Assembly (NCBI RefSeq): GCF_023197165.1
Contig: NZ_JALPRD010000013.1
Span: forward strand, 62,001-126,000
Length of the DNA: 64,000 bases
Direction: 5' to 3'
DNA from: Sphingopyxis sp. MSC1_008
GTDB lineage: Bacteria; Pseudomonadota; Alphaproteobacteria; Sphingomonadales; Sphingomonadaceae
Shown: one piece after another, positions 55,913 through 64,000 of the stretch
How positions within the stretch are numbered: the first letter of the stretch is position 1
How the letters are laid out: every line of letters begins with the position of its first letter
Translations under genes and position numbers: made by a program
Notes under the pieces: generated by a model
The model's database searches: none
What the model saw: only the letters and a program-made list of their open reading frames with translations
What the model was told of the DNA's origin: nothing

Positions 55913-55961
55913 CACCGGAATAGTTCGACCCCCTTCTGGCCCTTTCCTCTTTGGAGCAAAT

Positions 55962-57866
55962 ATGCGCCATCTCGTCCCGCTAGCCGCCCTCTTGCTCACG
56001 ACATCGGCGGCTGCGCAGAATTCCGTTCCCCAGCCCGTCCCGTTCGAAAGCCGGATACCTGCCGCGCGCGACGTCGATTTTCCGGGGGCGATGACGTTGA
56101 AGGTCGATGCCACCGATGTGCAGCAAGGAATCTTCCGCGTGAACCAGACCATCCCGGTGATCGCGCCCGGGCCGATGGTTCTGCTGTCGCCTTCGTGGCT
56201 GCCGGGCGTGCATGCGCCGGCGGGACAGATCGAGAAGCTGACGGGTCTCAAGATCCGCGCGAGCGGCGCGCTCGTGCCGTGGAAACGCGATACGGTCGAC
56301 ATGTGGGCCTTCCACATCGACGTACCGAAGGGCGTCCGTCAGCTCGATATCGAATTTCAATTCACCTCCCCGACCGATCCCGACCAGGGCCGGATCGTCG
56401 CCGCGCCGAACATGCTGAACCTGCAGTGGAACCATGTCAGCCTTTATCCCGCGGGATATTTTACGCGTCGCATCCCGGTGCAGGCGACGGCCACCTATCC
56501 CGAGGGATGGACCGCCGTCGCAGGGCTGGCTGCGAAGAAGCGCGGCGGTGATTATGTCTATGAGACGACGAACTATGAAACGCTCGTCGACTCGCCCGCC
56601 TTCGCGGGGCGCTATTACCGCGAGTGGAAATTATCCGACCGGGTCGATTTGAACGTCTTTGCCGACGAACCGGAGGAGCTGGAAGCCAAGCCCGAGCAGA
56701 TCGACGCGCACCGAAGGCTCATCGAACAGGCGGTGAAGCTGTTCGGTGCCCAGCATTACGACAAATATGAATTTCTGCTGGCGATCACCGACGAGATGGG
56801 AGGGATCGGGCTCGAGCACCACCGCAGTTCCGAAAATGCCGTAAAGTCAGGCTATTTTCTCAAATGGAGCGACGGGCCGGGCTCGCGCAACCTGCTGCCG
56901 CACGAGTTGACGCATAGCTGGAACGGCAAGTTCCGCCGCGGCGACGACGCGTGGACGCCGGATTTTCGGACGCCAATGCGCGACTCGCTGCTCTGGGTCT
57001 ATGAGGGACAGACGCAGCTGTGGGGCTATGTGCTCCAAGCGAGGGCGGGGATCGTGTCGAAACAGGATACGCTCGACATGCTGGCGAGCATCGCCGCCGG
57101 GCTCGACAACCGTCCGGCCCGGACATGGCGCGCCCTGATCGACACCACCAACGATCCGATCATGACGCGGCGGCGTCCCAAGGGCTGGGTCAGCTGGCAG
57201 CGCTCGGAGGATTATTACAATGAAGGACTGCTGGTTTGGCTCGAGGTCGACGCCGTGCTGCGCCGCCAGTCGGGCGGGAAAAAATCGCTCGACGACTTCG
57301 CCTCCACCTTTTTCGGGATGCGCGACGGCGACTGGGGCGTCCTGACCTATGATTTCGATCAGGTGGTCAGGACGTTGAACGAAATCCATCCTTATGACTG
57401 GGCATCGCTGCTGAAGACACGGCTGGAAGGACTGAGCGACCGGGCTCCGCTGGCCGGATTGGAGGCCAATGGGTACCGCCTCGTCTACACCGACGAACCG
57501 ACCGCATCGTTCAAAAGCGCGCAAAAGAGCCGCAACCAAACCGACCTCAGCTATTCGCTGGGGCTCGTGATAGGCAAGTCGGGGGCGATCAACGCCGTTA
57601 CCTGGGACTCGCCGGCCTTCGAAGCGGGCCTGGACGTTTCCGATACCTTGGTCGCTGTCGACGGCCGTGAATATTCGGATGACCGGCTCATCGCGGCAAT
57701 CAAGGCCGCAAAAGGCACGAAAACGCCGATCCGGCTTCTCGTTAAAGGCGGCACACGTTTTCGCGACATCTTCATCGACTACCAAGGCGGCCTGCGTTAT
57801 CCGCGCCTGGAGAAGTTCGGCATGGAAGACGCCGGTCTGGATCGGTTGTTGGCCCCGCGTCTTTGA
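55962..57866 (+). CDS. M61-family glycyl aminopeptidase with PDZ domain
   Basis: This 634-residue exported zinc metallopeptidase has a signal peptide (residues 1-19, VPLAALLLTTSAAAQ). The beta-sandwich domain is followed by the zinc-binding HELTHSWNGKFRRGD, a later Glu in LLWVYEGQTQLWG, and a C-terminal PDZ-like region (GLVIGKSGAINAV, DTLVAVDGREYSDDRLI). The ATG at 55962 has TTGGAG at the right distance; the frame is open 34 codons further. It would release N-terminal glycine or alanine from peptides in the periplasm. Confidence 0.92.
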   Translation: MRHLVPLAALLLTTSAAAQNSVPQPVPFESRIPAARDVDFPGAMTLKVDATDVQQGIFRVNQTIPVIAPGPMVLLSPSWLPGVHAPAGQIEKLTGLKIRASGALVPWKRDTVDMWAFHIDVPKGVRQLDIEFQFTSPTDPDQGRIVAAPNMLNLQWNHVSLYPAGYFTRRIPVQATATYPEGWTAVAGLAAKKRGGDYVYETTNYETLVDSPAFAGRYYREWKLSDRVDLNVFADEPEELEAKPEQIDAHRRLIEQAVKLFGAQHYDKYEFLLAITDEMGGIGLEHHRSSENAVKSGYFLKWSDGPGSRNLLPHELTHSWNGKFRRGDDAWTPDFRTPMRDSLLWVYEGQTQLWGYVLQARAGIVSKQDTLDMLASIAAGLDNRPARTWRALIDTTNDPIMTRRRPKGWVSWQRSEDYYNEGLLVWLEVDAVLRRQSGGKKSLDDFASTFFGMRDGDWGVLTYDFDQVVRTLNEIHPYDWASLLKTRLEGLSDRAPLAGLEANGYRLVYTDEPTASFKSAQKSRNQTDLSYSLGLVIGKSGAINAVTWDSPAFEAGLDVSDTLVAVDGREYSDDRLIAAIKAAKGTKTPIRLLVKGGTRFRDIFIDYQGGLRYPRLEKFGMEDAGLDRLLAPRL

Positions 57867-57937
57867 GACAATCGAAAGTGCGTTTCTCGGCAATATCGTG
57901 CGATCGCCTTGGCGACTGAGCAGCGCCGGCACGGCTA

Positions 57938-58822
57938 TCACTCGCCTAGCGTCGAGAGGCGCTGGAGGGCGATGGGTCCTTGACTGTCCGCGAGCATCCA
58001 TGATGCGTACTCACCCCAATCCGCCACAGCTTTGTCGGGCCACTTATCATGCAAGCGACGGGCTTCGGAACGGATATAGGTTATCGCAGTTCGAAAGGCC
58101 CGCATCTCTTCACGCGACCGCTCGGGCCCGTCCACAAATCCGTGGCCTGGAACATAGAGGTCAGCCTTAAGGTCGAGCGCCCGCTGCAGGGCGTCTTGCC
58201 ACTCCTTGGGAAAGGCCGACCTCATGGGAGGGAAAACGCGGTTCATGAAGACCTCGCTCATGAAGACCAGCTTCTGATCGGGAACGCGGACGACCAGATC
58301 CGAAGCCGTGTGAGCCCTGCCGAGAAACAGGATGTCCACGGTTCGATCTCCAAGATCGAGCGACTTGACGTCGCCAATCGCTCTTGGCCCTTTCTCAACC
58401 TTTCGGCCCCCGCTCTCGATCTGCGACAGGCCATCAGGGTGGACCACCAGGACGGTGTCCGCCGGGAGCGCTTCCATCCCGCCCGTATGATCTTCGTGAA
58501 CCGAACCGACCACCATCCACCGGACCGGTTTGTCGGTCACCGTCGCGATGGCCGCCAGCAACGCGCGGGTCGCCTCAAGAGATTCCTGGCCGTCGGCAAC
58601 AAGCACCCCTTCGGCGCCCACGACGATCATGGACACCGTAGTGAAGCCCGGCGCCCTGAGTGCCTCATAGGCGTAAACACCTTTACCGATCGGCACGAGC
58701 CGAGGAAAGTCGGCGACGCTCAAACCTCGCCCCGCTGGAAAAGCGGTGCGGACCTGCGCTTGGGCTGAAAACGCTAGGCTGACAAACATGGCGGCAAGGC
58801 ATAGGGTAAGAAGTCGAAACAT
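57938..58822 (-). CDS. exported metallo-beta-lactamase-fold hydrolase
   Basis: This 294-residue enzyme has a signal peptide (residues 1-23, LLTLCLAAMFVSLAFSAQAQ). The MBL metal motif is altered: GSVHEDHTGGM in place of HxHxDH, so the first metal site keeps H-x-E-D-H. The later GHGFVDG and the second histidine in LGRAHTASD fit the quinoprotein relay/SoxH-like group. The ATG at 58822 gives the clean signal. It is divergent from a LysR gene that probably controls it. The substrate is unknown. Confidence 0.85.
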   Translation of the reverse strand: MFRLLTLCLAAMFVSLAFSAQAQVRTAFPAGRGLSVADFPRLVPIGKGVYAYEALRAPGFTTVSMIVVGAEGVLVADGQESLEATRALLAAIATVTDKPVRWMVVGSVHEDHTGGMEALPADTVLVVHPDGLSQIESGGRKVEKGPRAIGDVKSLDLGDRTVDILFLGRAHTASDLVVRVPDQKLVFMSEVFMNRVFPPMRSAFPKEWQDALQRALDLKADLYVPGHGFVDGPERSREEMRAFRTAITYIRSEARRLHDKWPDKAVADWGEYASWMLADSQGPIALQRLSTLGE

Positions 58823-58891
58823 AATGAAAGCATCCTTTAGTGAAGTCGTATCAGGCGGGACACCGGTTGAGCCTCGTAAGGTCGATGATCT

Positions 58892-59803
58892 GTGAGTGAA
58901 CCCGATCTCGACATCGGCCTCTTGCGGGCCTTCGAAGTGTTGTATGCCCAGCGGAATGTGACGCGGGCCGCTGAACAGCTGGGCATCGGCCAACCGGCTC
59001 TGTCAGCGCGTTTGACGAGGCTGCGCGCCCTGTTCGGCGATACACTTTTCACGCCGTCGAGCAGCGGGCGAGGCGTCGTTCCGACTGCGCGGGCGAAACA
59101 TCTCGATCCTCTTATCCGCGACCTGATCACGCGCCTGGCTCGCCTCGCCGAGCCTTTGGAATTCGATCCGTCCACGAGCGAGCGCACCTTCAGACTGGCG
59201 CTCTACGAAAATCCCGCCGTAATGCTGATTCCGGATCTCGTTCGTAGACTTCAGTCGACCGGTCCGAACATTCGGATCGCAGTGGTGGCTCCGGACCCTG
59301 AGCGGATGTCCGAGGACATGGAAGACGGCTCGATCGATATGTTCGTGGGATCGGGAAAAGCGTCCAGCCTGTGGCTCAGCAAGACCCTTTTCGAAGAGCA
59401 ATTTGTCGTGGCCCAGCGAGCTGGTCATCCGCGGGGCCGGGAGCCGCTCACGCTTGACGAGTATTGCGCACTGGATCACATCCTCATCTCGGCCGAAGGC
59501 GGCGGATTCTCCGGGCTCGTCGATGACACTCTGGCCATGGCGAACCGGCGCCGACGGGTCACTGTGTCGGTGCAAACTTATGCATTGGCGCCACTGGTCG
59601 TCGCCAACAGCGACTGCCTGTGCACCCTTCCGCGCCGCTTTCTGGCGAAGTATGCTGCCGCCATCGAAATCATGGAACCGCCGTTCGCCCTGGACGCCTT
59701 GGGTCTCACGGCCTTCTGGCACCCGCGCTATCAGGACGACGAGGGCCATGCCTGGTTGCGAGGGCAAATCTTTGCAGCCGCCCAGGAACAAGGGCGAAGC
59801 TGA
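58892..59803 (+). CDS. LysR-family transcriptional regulator
   Basis: This 303-residue regulator has the N-terminal helix-turn-helix DIGLLRAFEVLYAQRNVTRAA, then QLGIGQPALSARLTRLRALFGD, and an effector-binding C-terminal half. It is of the NodD-like branch, as is the LysR at 19959. The start is GTG at 58892. It is divergent by 69 bp from one MBL-fold gene and convergent with a second, so it may control both. No clear T-N11-A box is visible in this short gap. Confidence 0.92.
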   Translation: MSEPDLDIGLLRAFEVLYAQRNVTRAAEQLGIGQPALSARLTRLRALFGDTLFTPSSSGRGVVPTARAKHLDPLIRDLITRLARLAEPLEFDPSTSERTFRLALYENPAVMLIPDLVRRLQSTGPNIRIAVVAPDPERMSEDMEDGSIDMFVGSGKASSLWLSKTLFEEQFVVAQRAGHPRGREPLTLDEYCALDHILISAEGGGFSGLVDDTLAMANRRRRVTVSVQTYALAPLVVANSDCLCTLPRRFLAKYAAAIEIMEPPFALDALGLTAFWHPRYQDDEGHAWLRGQIFAAAQEQGRS

Positions 59804-59822
59804 TCCCGGCCCGGCACCGACT

Positions 59823-60788
59823 TCAGTCACGATCGACATATTCGGCAGGAGCCCAAGCGTAGCCGTCCCCATCTCGTCTCAGGTGACCGATCCCGGGAAA
59901 CGGAAGGTGGGGCGCGGCGACGAGTGTGCGTTCTTTTGCGAACAGGTCAAGCGCCTGCCGACGTACGGCACTCGCTTGGTCCGGCACGACGTCGTAGACA
60001 ATGGTTACCCCTGGGCGTGGAAGCTGGACGGCACTCACATGTACCGTATCGCCGATGAAGACCATGGCATCCTGACCGCTGCGCACAGTGAAGAAGGCGG
60101 CACCGGGCGTATGGCCAGGATGTATGGCCGCGGTGATTCCCGGTAGGATTTCCTCGCCATCCTCAAAAGTCTTCAGCCGCCCCTGGTCGAGATAGGGGCG
60201 AAGCGCTGTCTCCGCTTCGCTGAAATAATTGTCGGCATATCCGAGCCGGTCAGCGCCCCGAGCACCGAGAAAGAAATCGACATCCGGTTTGCCGACGTGG
60301 ACCACGGCATTGGGAAATAATGCGCGCCCTTTGACGACGAGCCCGCCGGAATGGTCGGAATGCACATGGGTGATCAGGACGTGGCGGATCTGCGATGGCG
60401 TGACGCCAGCGACGGCCAGACTGTCGACGAGCCGGCCGCCATATCCTACGCCAAAGACTTCGCCTGCCCCCGCATCGATCAGCACGAGCCCTTCTTTCGT
60501 CTCGAGCAAAAAGGCGTTGATGGAGGCTTCCACGGGATTTTTCAGGAATGCACGATCGAGCAGATTGTCGACTTGCTTGGGTGTAATTCCCAGCAGCAAC
60601 TTATGGAGATCCTGCGGGACTGTACCGTCGGACAGCGCCGTAATGTGCAGGTCGCCCAGCCGGAAACGCTGGATGTCTCCCACCTTCGCAGCAGTCGCGG
60701 AGGGGCGATCGATCTGCTGCGCGTCGGCGGGTGTGCCCGATAACGACAAGAAAAGGGCAGCGGTGAAAGCAGTGGTGATTCGGATCAT
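59823..60788 (-). CDS. exported metallo-beta-lactamase-fold hydrolase
   Basis: This 321-residue enzyme of the MBL superfamily has a signal peptide (residues 1-23, AFTAALFLSLSGTPADA). The full metal motif is HVHSDHSGG, with later residues in HPGHTPGA and FIGDTVH that complete the two-metal site. It resembles AHL-lactonase-like or methyl-parathion-hydrolase-like exported enzymes, so a lactone or phosphotriester substrate is possible. ATG 60788 was chosen for its AGGG ribosome site. It is convergent with the LysR gene. Confidence 0.88.
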   Translation of the reverse strand: MIRITTAFTAALFLSLSGTPADAQQIDRPSATAAKVGDIQRFRLGDLHITALSDGTVPQDLHKLLLGITPKQVDNLLDRAFLKNPVEASINAFLLETKEGLVLIDAGAGEVFGVGYGGRLVDSLAVAGVTPSQIRHVLITHVHSDHSGGLVVKGRALFPNAVVHVGKPDVDFFLGARGADRLGYADNYFSEAETALRPYLDQGRLKTFEDGEEILPGITAAIHPGHTPGAAFFTVRSGQDAMVFIGDTVHVSAVQLPRPGVTIVYDVVPDQASAVRRQALDLFAKERTLVAAPHLPFPGIGHLRRDGDGYAWAPAEYVDRD

Positions 60789-61373
60789 CTGGAAACCCTT
60801 CGATTGGTGAAGAGCAGCATGTGGAGAAATCCACTCGAGGTTTGAAATCGAAACCAACAATGACCGCCATCAGTCGGTTCGATTACGTTGGTGACGGTCG
60901 CAAACGAGGATCGGCGCACGCGGACGGTCCTTGCCGTATCCGCCGCATCGTATGATTTATGCCGACGATCCGGGAAGCGTCGTTGTCGCTAAGGAGATAG
61001 ACTTCACTGGCGTGATACGCAGATAGCCCGCCCGATCTGACGCACAAAAAAGGCGGCCCCAAAAGGCCGCCAAGTTTGTGATGAAGGAGCCCTCCATCGG
61101 GTCGCGTCGCGGACATACTCAGGATTGAGCGATACGCCACGAAAATAGACGGTCCGATGGTCGAATAGATCGCAGGTGATGCTGCGGCGCAACACGCCGT
61201 ATCAATCGTAACTATCGTGAACCACGCTAATGCGTACAGCGTGCCAACAATGCGAAGTACTAACCATGGGCGCGAGAACTGTGCCAGCAATCGTTAACGT
61301 AACCACCGAGCATTGCCATGCACCAGCGTGACGATAAATCCTACACGACTGCCAAGCTTGGGAATAACTTCCG
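60789..61373. other. intergenic region with terminator, no gene
   Basis: This 585-bp stretch lies between the second MBL-fold gene and the 3' end of the ferredoxin reductase. It contains the strong leftward terminator at 61045-61071. Other open frames have no family match. There are about 300 bases of transcribed DNA between the reductase stop and the terminator; I see no gene in them. Confidence 0.55.
61045..61071 (-). terminator. intrinsic terminator of the reductase operon
   Basis: On the minus strand GGCGGCC pairs with GGCCGCC around TTTTGG and is followed by six T. This is a textbook rho-independent terminator for transcription coming from the right. It is about 300 bases after the ferredoxin reductase stop. 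Confidence 0.82.
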
Positions 61374-62594
61374 CTATACGAGCAGCGCTTTCAGTGGCGT
61401 TTCAGTGTCGGCGAGCTGCTCCGCCGTCGCCCGAAGCCCGGCAGTGACGATCATGCGGCCCTGGACATAATCCTTGGTCGCATTGACGCAGTCGATCGCG
61501 ATGACCTTGCCCTCTTTGAGGTAAACGACCGAGAAGCTGCGCGTCGCAGGATCGCCGCGCAGCACCGCGCGGTCGTGCCCGGTCGACAGGCCCGCGGTCT
61601 GGAGCTTCAAATCATACTGGTTCGACCAGAACCACGGGATCGCATGGTAAGGCGCTTCGTCGCCGACGATGCCCTTGGCGACGACATTGGCCTGATCATT
61701 GGCGTTCTGCACCGATTCCAGGCGAATCACGACGCCCTCGGCGAAGTGGTTTTCATGTGCGGCGCAGTCACCGATCGCATAGATGTCGGTAAGGCTCGTC
61801 TTGCAAAGGCCATCGACGAGCACGCCGTTGCCGCCCGCGGCGCCGGCCGCGATCAGCGGCTCGACCGCGGGGACGATGCCGATGCCGACGATGACGAGGT
61901 CGGCGGGGATCACCTCGCCGTCCGACATGCGCACGCCGGTGACGCGCGCTTCACCCTCGAGTGCGTCGACGCCGACGCCGAGGCGCAAGTCGACCCCGTG
62001 ATCGCGATGCTCCTGTTCAAAGAAGCGCGACAGTTCGTGGCCCGCAACGCGCGCGAGCACGCGGTCGAGCGCCTCGAGCAGTACGACCTTCTTGCCCGCC
62101 TTGCGGAGCACCGCCGCGGCCTCGAGGCCGATATAGCCGCCGCCGATCACGACAATCTGGCCCGCGGTTTCGGATGCCGCCTTCATCGCATCGGCATCAG
62201 CGCGGGTGCGCACGCCCTGCACGCCAGGCAGGTCGCCGCCGGGGATCGGCAGCATGCGCGGGGCACCGCCCGTGGCCCAAACGAGTTTGCCATAGCCGAT
62301 CGTCTCGCCGCCATCGGTGGTGACATTGTGCGCCGCCGGATCGACCGAGACGACGCGCTTGCCGAGCAGCATCGTCACTTCGCGCTCGTCCCAATATTTT
62401 GCGGGGCGAAGCTGGATGCGTTCGAATTCCTTCTCGCCCGCGAAATATTCCTTCGACAGCGGTGGGCGCTCATAGGGAAGCTCGGGTTCGTCGCCGATGA
62501 TCGCGATGCTGCCGGTGAACTTCTTCGTGCGCAGCATGATCGCCACCTGCGCCCCGCCATGCCCGGCACCCACGATCAATACATCGAACCGCAT
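61374..62594 (-). CDS. FAD-dependent ferredoxin reductase (second copy)
   Basis: This 406-residue flavoprotein is of the same family as 15289-16539, with FAD motif [34 protein letters not shown] motif [14 protein letters not shown] and the second FAD motif [11 protein letters not shown]. The C-terminal [14 protein letters not shown] matches the first copy. The ATG at 62594 lies behind GAGG and five bases after the amidohydrolase stop, so the two genes are co-transcribed. It may supply electrons to a Rieske oxygenase or a P450 not in this window. Confidence 0.93.
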   Translation of the reverse strand: MRFDVLIVGAGHGGAQVAIMLRTKKFTGSIAIIGDEPELPYERPPLSKEYFAGEKEFERIQLRPAKYWDEREVTMLLGKRVVSVDPAAHNVTTDGGETIGYGKLVWATGGAPRMLPIPGGDLPGVQGVRTRADADAMKAASETAGQIVVIGGGYIGLEAAAVLRKAGKKVVLLEALDRVLARVAGHELSRFFEQEHRDHGVDLRLGVGVDALEGEARVTGVRMSDGEVIPADLVIVGIGIVPAVEPLIAAGAAGGNGVLVDGLCKTSLTDIYAIGDCAAHENHFAEGVVIRLESVQNANDQANVVAKGIVGDEAPYHAIPWFWSNQYDLKLQTAGLSTGHDRAVLRGDPATRSFSVVYLKEGKVIAIDCVNATKDYVQGRMIVTAGLRATAEQLADTETPLKALLV

Positions 62595-62598
62595 CGCC

Positions 62599-63525
62599 TC
62601 AGCTTTCGGCCAATTGGCTCGGTGGAAGGTCTGGCCAGTCCAGCCATTTTCGCGCGCTGCCTCCCAGGATATTGTCACGCTCTTCGACCGAGAGATCGGG
62701 ATTGTCCTTTATCGCATAAAGCAACTCTGCCCATGTTTCACCGGTCGGATTGACCGTCACATCGCTTGCCCACATGATGCGCTCAGCACCGAATGCGTCG
62801 ATTGCCTTTCGCAGGAACGGTCGTGCCGCGTCGTTCGGATAGCCTGCCGCGTCAAGGCGCGAAGGCGCATGAGCCCATTTGAGCGCTACGTTGGCCCAAG
62901 TTGCCATTCGAAGAACTTTCTCGAAAGATTCGTCGAGCGGCGCGCCGGCAAGCTTTGACCAATATTGCTTGCTATCGGCCAAGCCTTCAAGCTGCGCAAT
63001 CATCGGCACCATCGACATGTTGGGAGGCATGCCGCAGTGATCGATGATGACTTTCACGCCCGGAAATTTTTCGAGGTAGCGGGTGAGCAACTCTGAATGC
63101 CCCAGCAGCGATACGAATATCGGAAGACCGAATTCGGAGGCCGCTGCAAACACGCTGTTATAGCCACCCTCCGCAAATGCGGTCAGCTCCGAACGCGGCA
63201 ACGGTGTTGCGATCCGAAGCGCTCGTGCAAAGTTGCTGTCGCGCGCAAACCGAACGACACTGCGAATTTCGGGGTCCTTCGGATCGACACGGACCAGATA
63301 GGAAAACCGGCCGGGATGAGTCCATGAAGCGAGTTCGGCCGTAGGCGAGGTCGTCCGGATCCCTCCGCCTCCGACCCGATAGGCTGGCTCGCCGGGCCTG
63401 GTTCCCCACCATCCACCCCACCATTCGTCGACAAGCACCGACTTGATGCCGAGCGCATCCATTGCCGACAGTCTTTCCGCCGCACCGCCGGGCCCAAGGT
63501 GTACCTGAGTGTCAACAATATCCAT
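62599..63525 (-). CDS. amidohydrolase family protein
   Basis: This protein of about 308 residues has the TIM-barrel amidohydrolase_2 pattern: [12 protein letters not shown] at the start (D-x-Q-x-H variant of the metal motif), [13 protein letters not shown] and the late [16 protein letters not shown]. Members include gamma-resorcylate and ACMS decarboxylases and lactonases. The first metal motif is DTQVH rather than the usual DxHxH, so metal binding may be altered. The start is uncertain between 63531 and 63525. It precedes the second ferredoxin reductase by four bases. Confidence 0.85.
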   Translation of the reverse strand: MDIVDTQVHLGPGGAAERLSAMDALGIKSVLVDEWWGGWWGTRPGEPAYRVGGGGIRTTSPTAELASWTHPGRFSYLVRVDPKDPEIRSVVRFARDSNFARALRIATPLPRSELTAFAEGGYNSVFAAASEFGLPIFVSLLGHSELLTRYLEKFPGVKVIIDHCGMPPNMSMVPMIAQLEGLADSKQYWSKLAGAPLDESFEKVLRMATWANVALKWAHAPSRLDAAGYPNDAARPFLRKAIDAFGAERIMWASDVTVNPTGETWAELLYAIKDNPDLSVEERDNILGGSARKWLDWPDLPPSQLAES

Positions 63526-63651
63526 GTGCATCCATCCAGAGCTTGCCGTGGCCAACGGGCGCTCGGCTTATGATCTTCGTCTCAAGCCGGCAATCCCGGA
63601 ACCCTTGCCTCCCCAGGCTGACAGAACCGAGATTGCCGGACAGGAGCCCCC

Positions 63652-64000
63652 CTAGAAGCCGTAGAGCTGTGCGGCGTTGTGGTAGACGATCTTGTCGCGG
63701 ACTTTTTCGTCGACGCCTTGGAACATGGCGTCGCACATGGCGCGCGAGTTGGGGTAGGTGCTGATGCCGTGCGGGAAGTCGGTCTGGAACATGAGGGTGT
63801 CCTCGCCGAGCAGGTCGTAAGTACGGATGGCGACCGTATCGCGCAGGAAGGTCAGCTTGATGTTCCGCTTGAAATAGTCGCTCGGCTTCTCGGGGATGCG
63901 GCCCTCGAAGTCCTTGACCTGGACATTCTGGTAGCGCTGCCACTCGAAGTCCGCGCGCTCGAGGATGTGCGTTGCCCAGCCGGCCTCATTCTCCGCCGAG
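63652..64000 (-). CDS. amidohydrolase family protein, C-terminal part
   Basis: The last 115 codons of a leftward gene whose 5' end lies beyond the window. The ending MFQTDFPHGISTYPNSR and DKIVYHNAAQLYGF are typical of amidohydrolase_2 metal-dependent hydrolases or decarboxylases (the DFPH segment carries the last metal-binding Asp). It lies 126 bp before the next amidohydrolase start in the same direction, so these two and the reductase may be one operon. Confidence 0.85.
   Translation of the reverse strand, partial: SAENEAGWATHILERADFEWQRYQNVQVKDFEGRIPEKPSDYFKRNIKLTFLRDTVAIRTYDLLGEDTLMFQTDFPHGISTYPNSRAMCDAMFQGVDEKVRDKIVYHNAAQLYGF

Overview
The window is about 64 kb of GC-rich alphaproteobacterial chromosome (or a large plasmid). 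It is most consistent with a sphingomonad such as Sphingopyxis, Novosphingobium or Sphingobium. The evidence is four TonB-dependent receptors, ring-hydroxylating dioxygenases with separate ferredoxin and reductase genes, a SciP (DUF1153) homologue, an ECF sigma/FecR/receptor trio and a MipA/OmpV protein. I see no tRNA, rRNA, CRISPR array or intact insertion sequence.

Region 1 (1-16.5 kb) is an aromatic-acid catabolic cluster. It encodes a permease, a class II aldolase and TonB receptor 1 in one leftward operon, then a StyR/FixJ-like response regulator and a PAS histidine kinase. Two divergent dioxygenase operons follow. The leftward one is alpha, beta and Rieske ferredoxin. The rightward one is alpha, beta and diol dehydrogenase. 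An MhpB-type extradiol dioxygenase, a double-cupin-like protein of unknown function, an HpaI-type aldolase and a flavoprotein ferredoxin reductase follow. The set resembles hca/mhp (phenylpropionate or cinnamate) catabolism, but the usual hydrolase and hydratase are absent from the ring-cleavage operon.

Region 2 (16.6-28.9 kb) holds an SDR/SnoaL/oxidoreductase operon divergent from a LysR gene with a perfect T-N11-A box, then a TetR gene with a complete RND efflux system and an epoxide-hydrolase-like enzyme. Region 3 (29.5-41.1 kb) holds MipA/OmpV, an STN-type receptor with FecR and an ECF sigma factor, a SciP paralogue, a secreted small cupin, TonB receptor 2 (close paralogue of receptor 1) and an NmrA-like protein.

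Region 4 (41.6-57.9 kb) is a malonate module: malonyl-CoA synthetase, malonyl-CoA decarboxylase, a MatC-type carrier and a GntR regulator. GTATAC operators lie before the decarboxylase, the regulator and TonB receptor 3. PaiB-like, Lrp and ornithine-cyclodeaminase-like genes sit between them. Receptor 3 is followed by an S9 peptidase, a Tat-exported amidase and an M61 peptidase. Region 5 (57.9-64 kb) has two exported metallo-beta-lactamase-fold enzymes around a LysR gene, a second ferredoxin reductase and two amidohydrolases.

The main new observation is a 22-bp dyad with core ATAGGTGTTAACACCTAT. It occurs in degenerate form eight times in non-coding DNA. The sites lie before receptor 1, the response regulator, both dioxygenase operons, the extradiol dioxygenase, the hydrolase, receptor 2 and the NmrA gene. 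It looks like the operator of one scattered regulon, and the linked two-component system is its most economical regulator.
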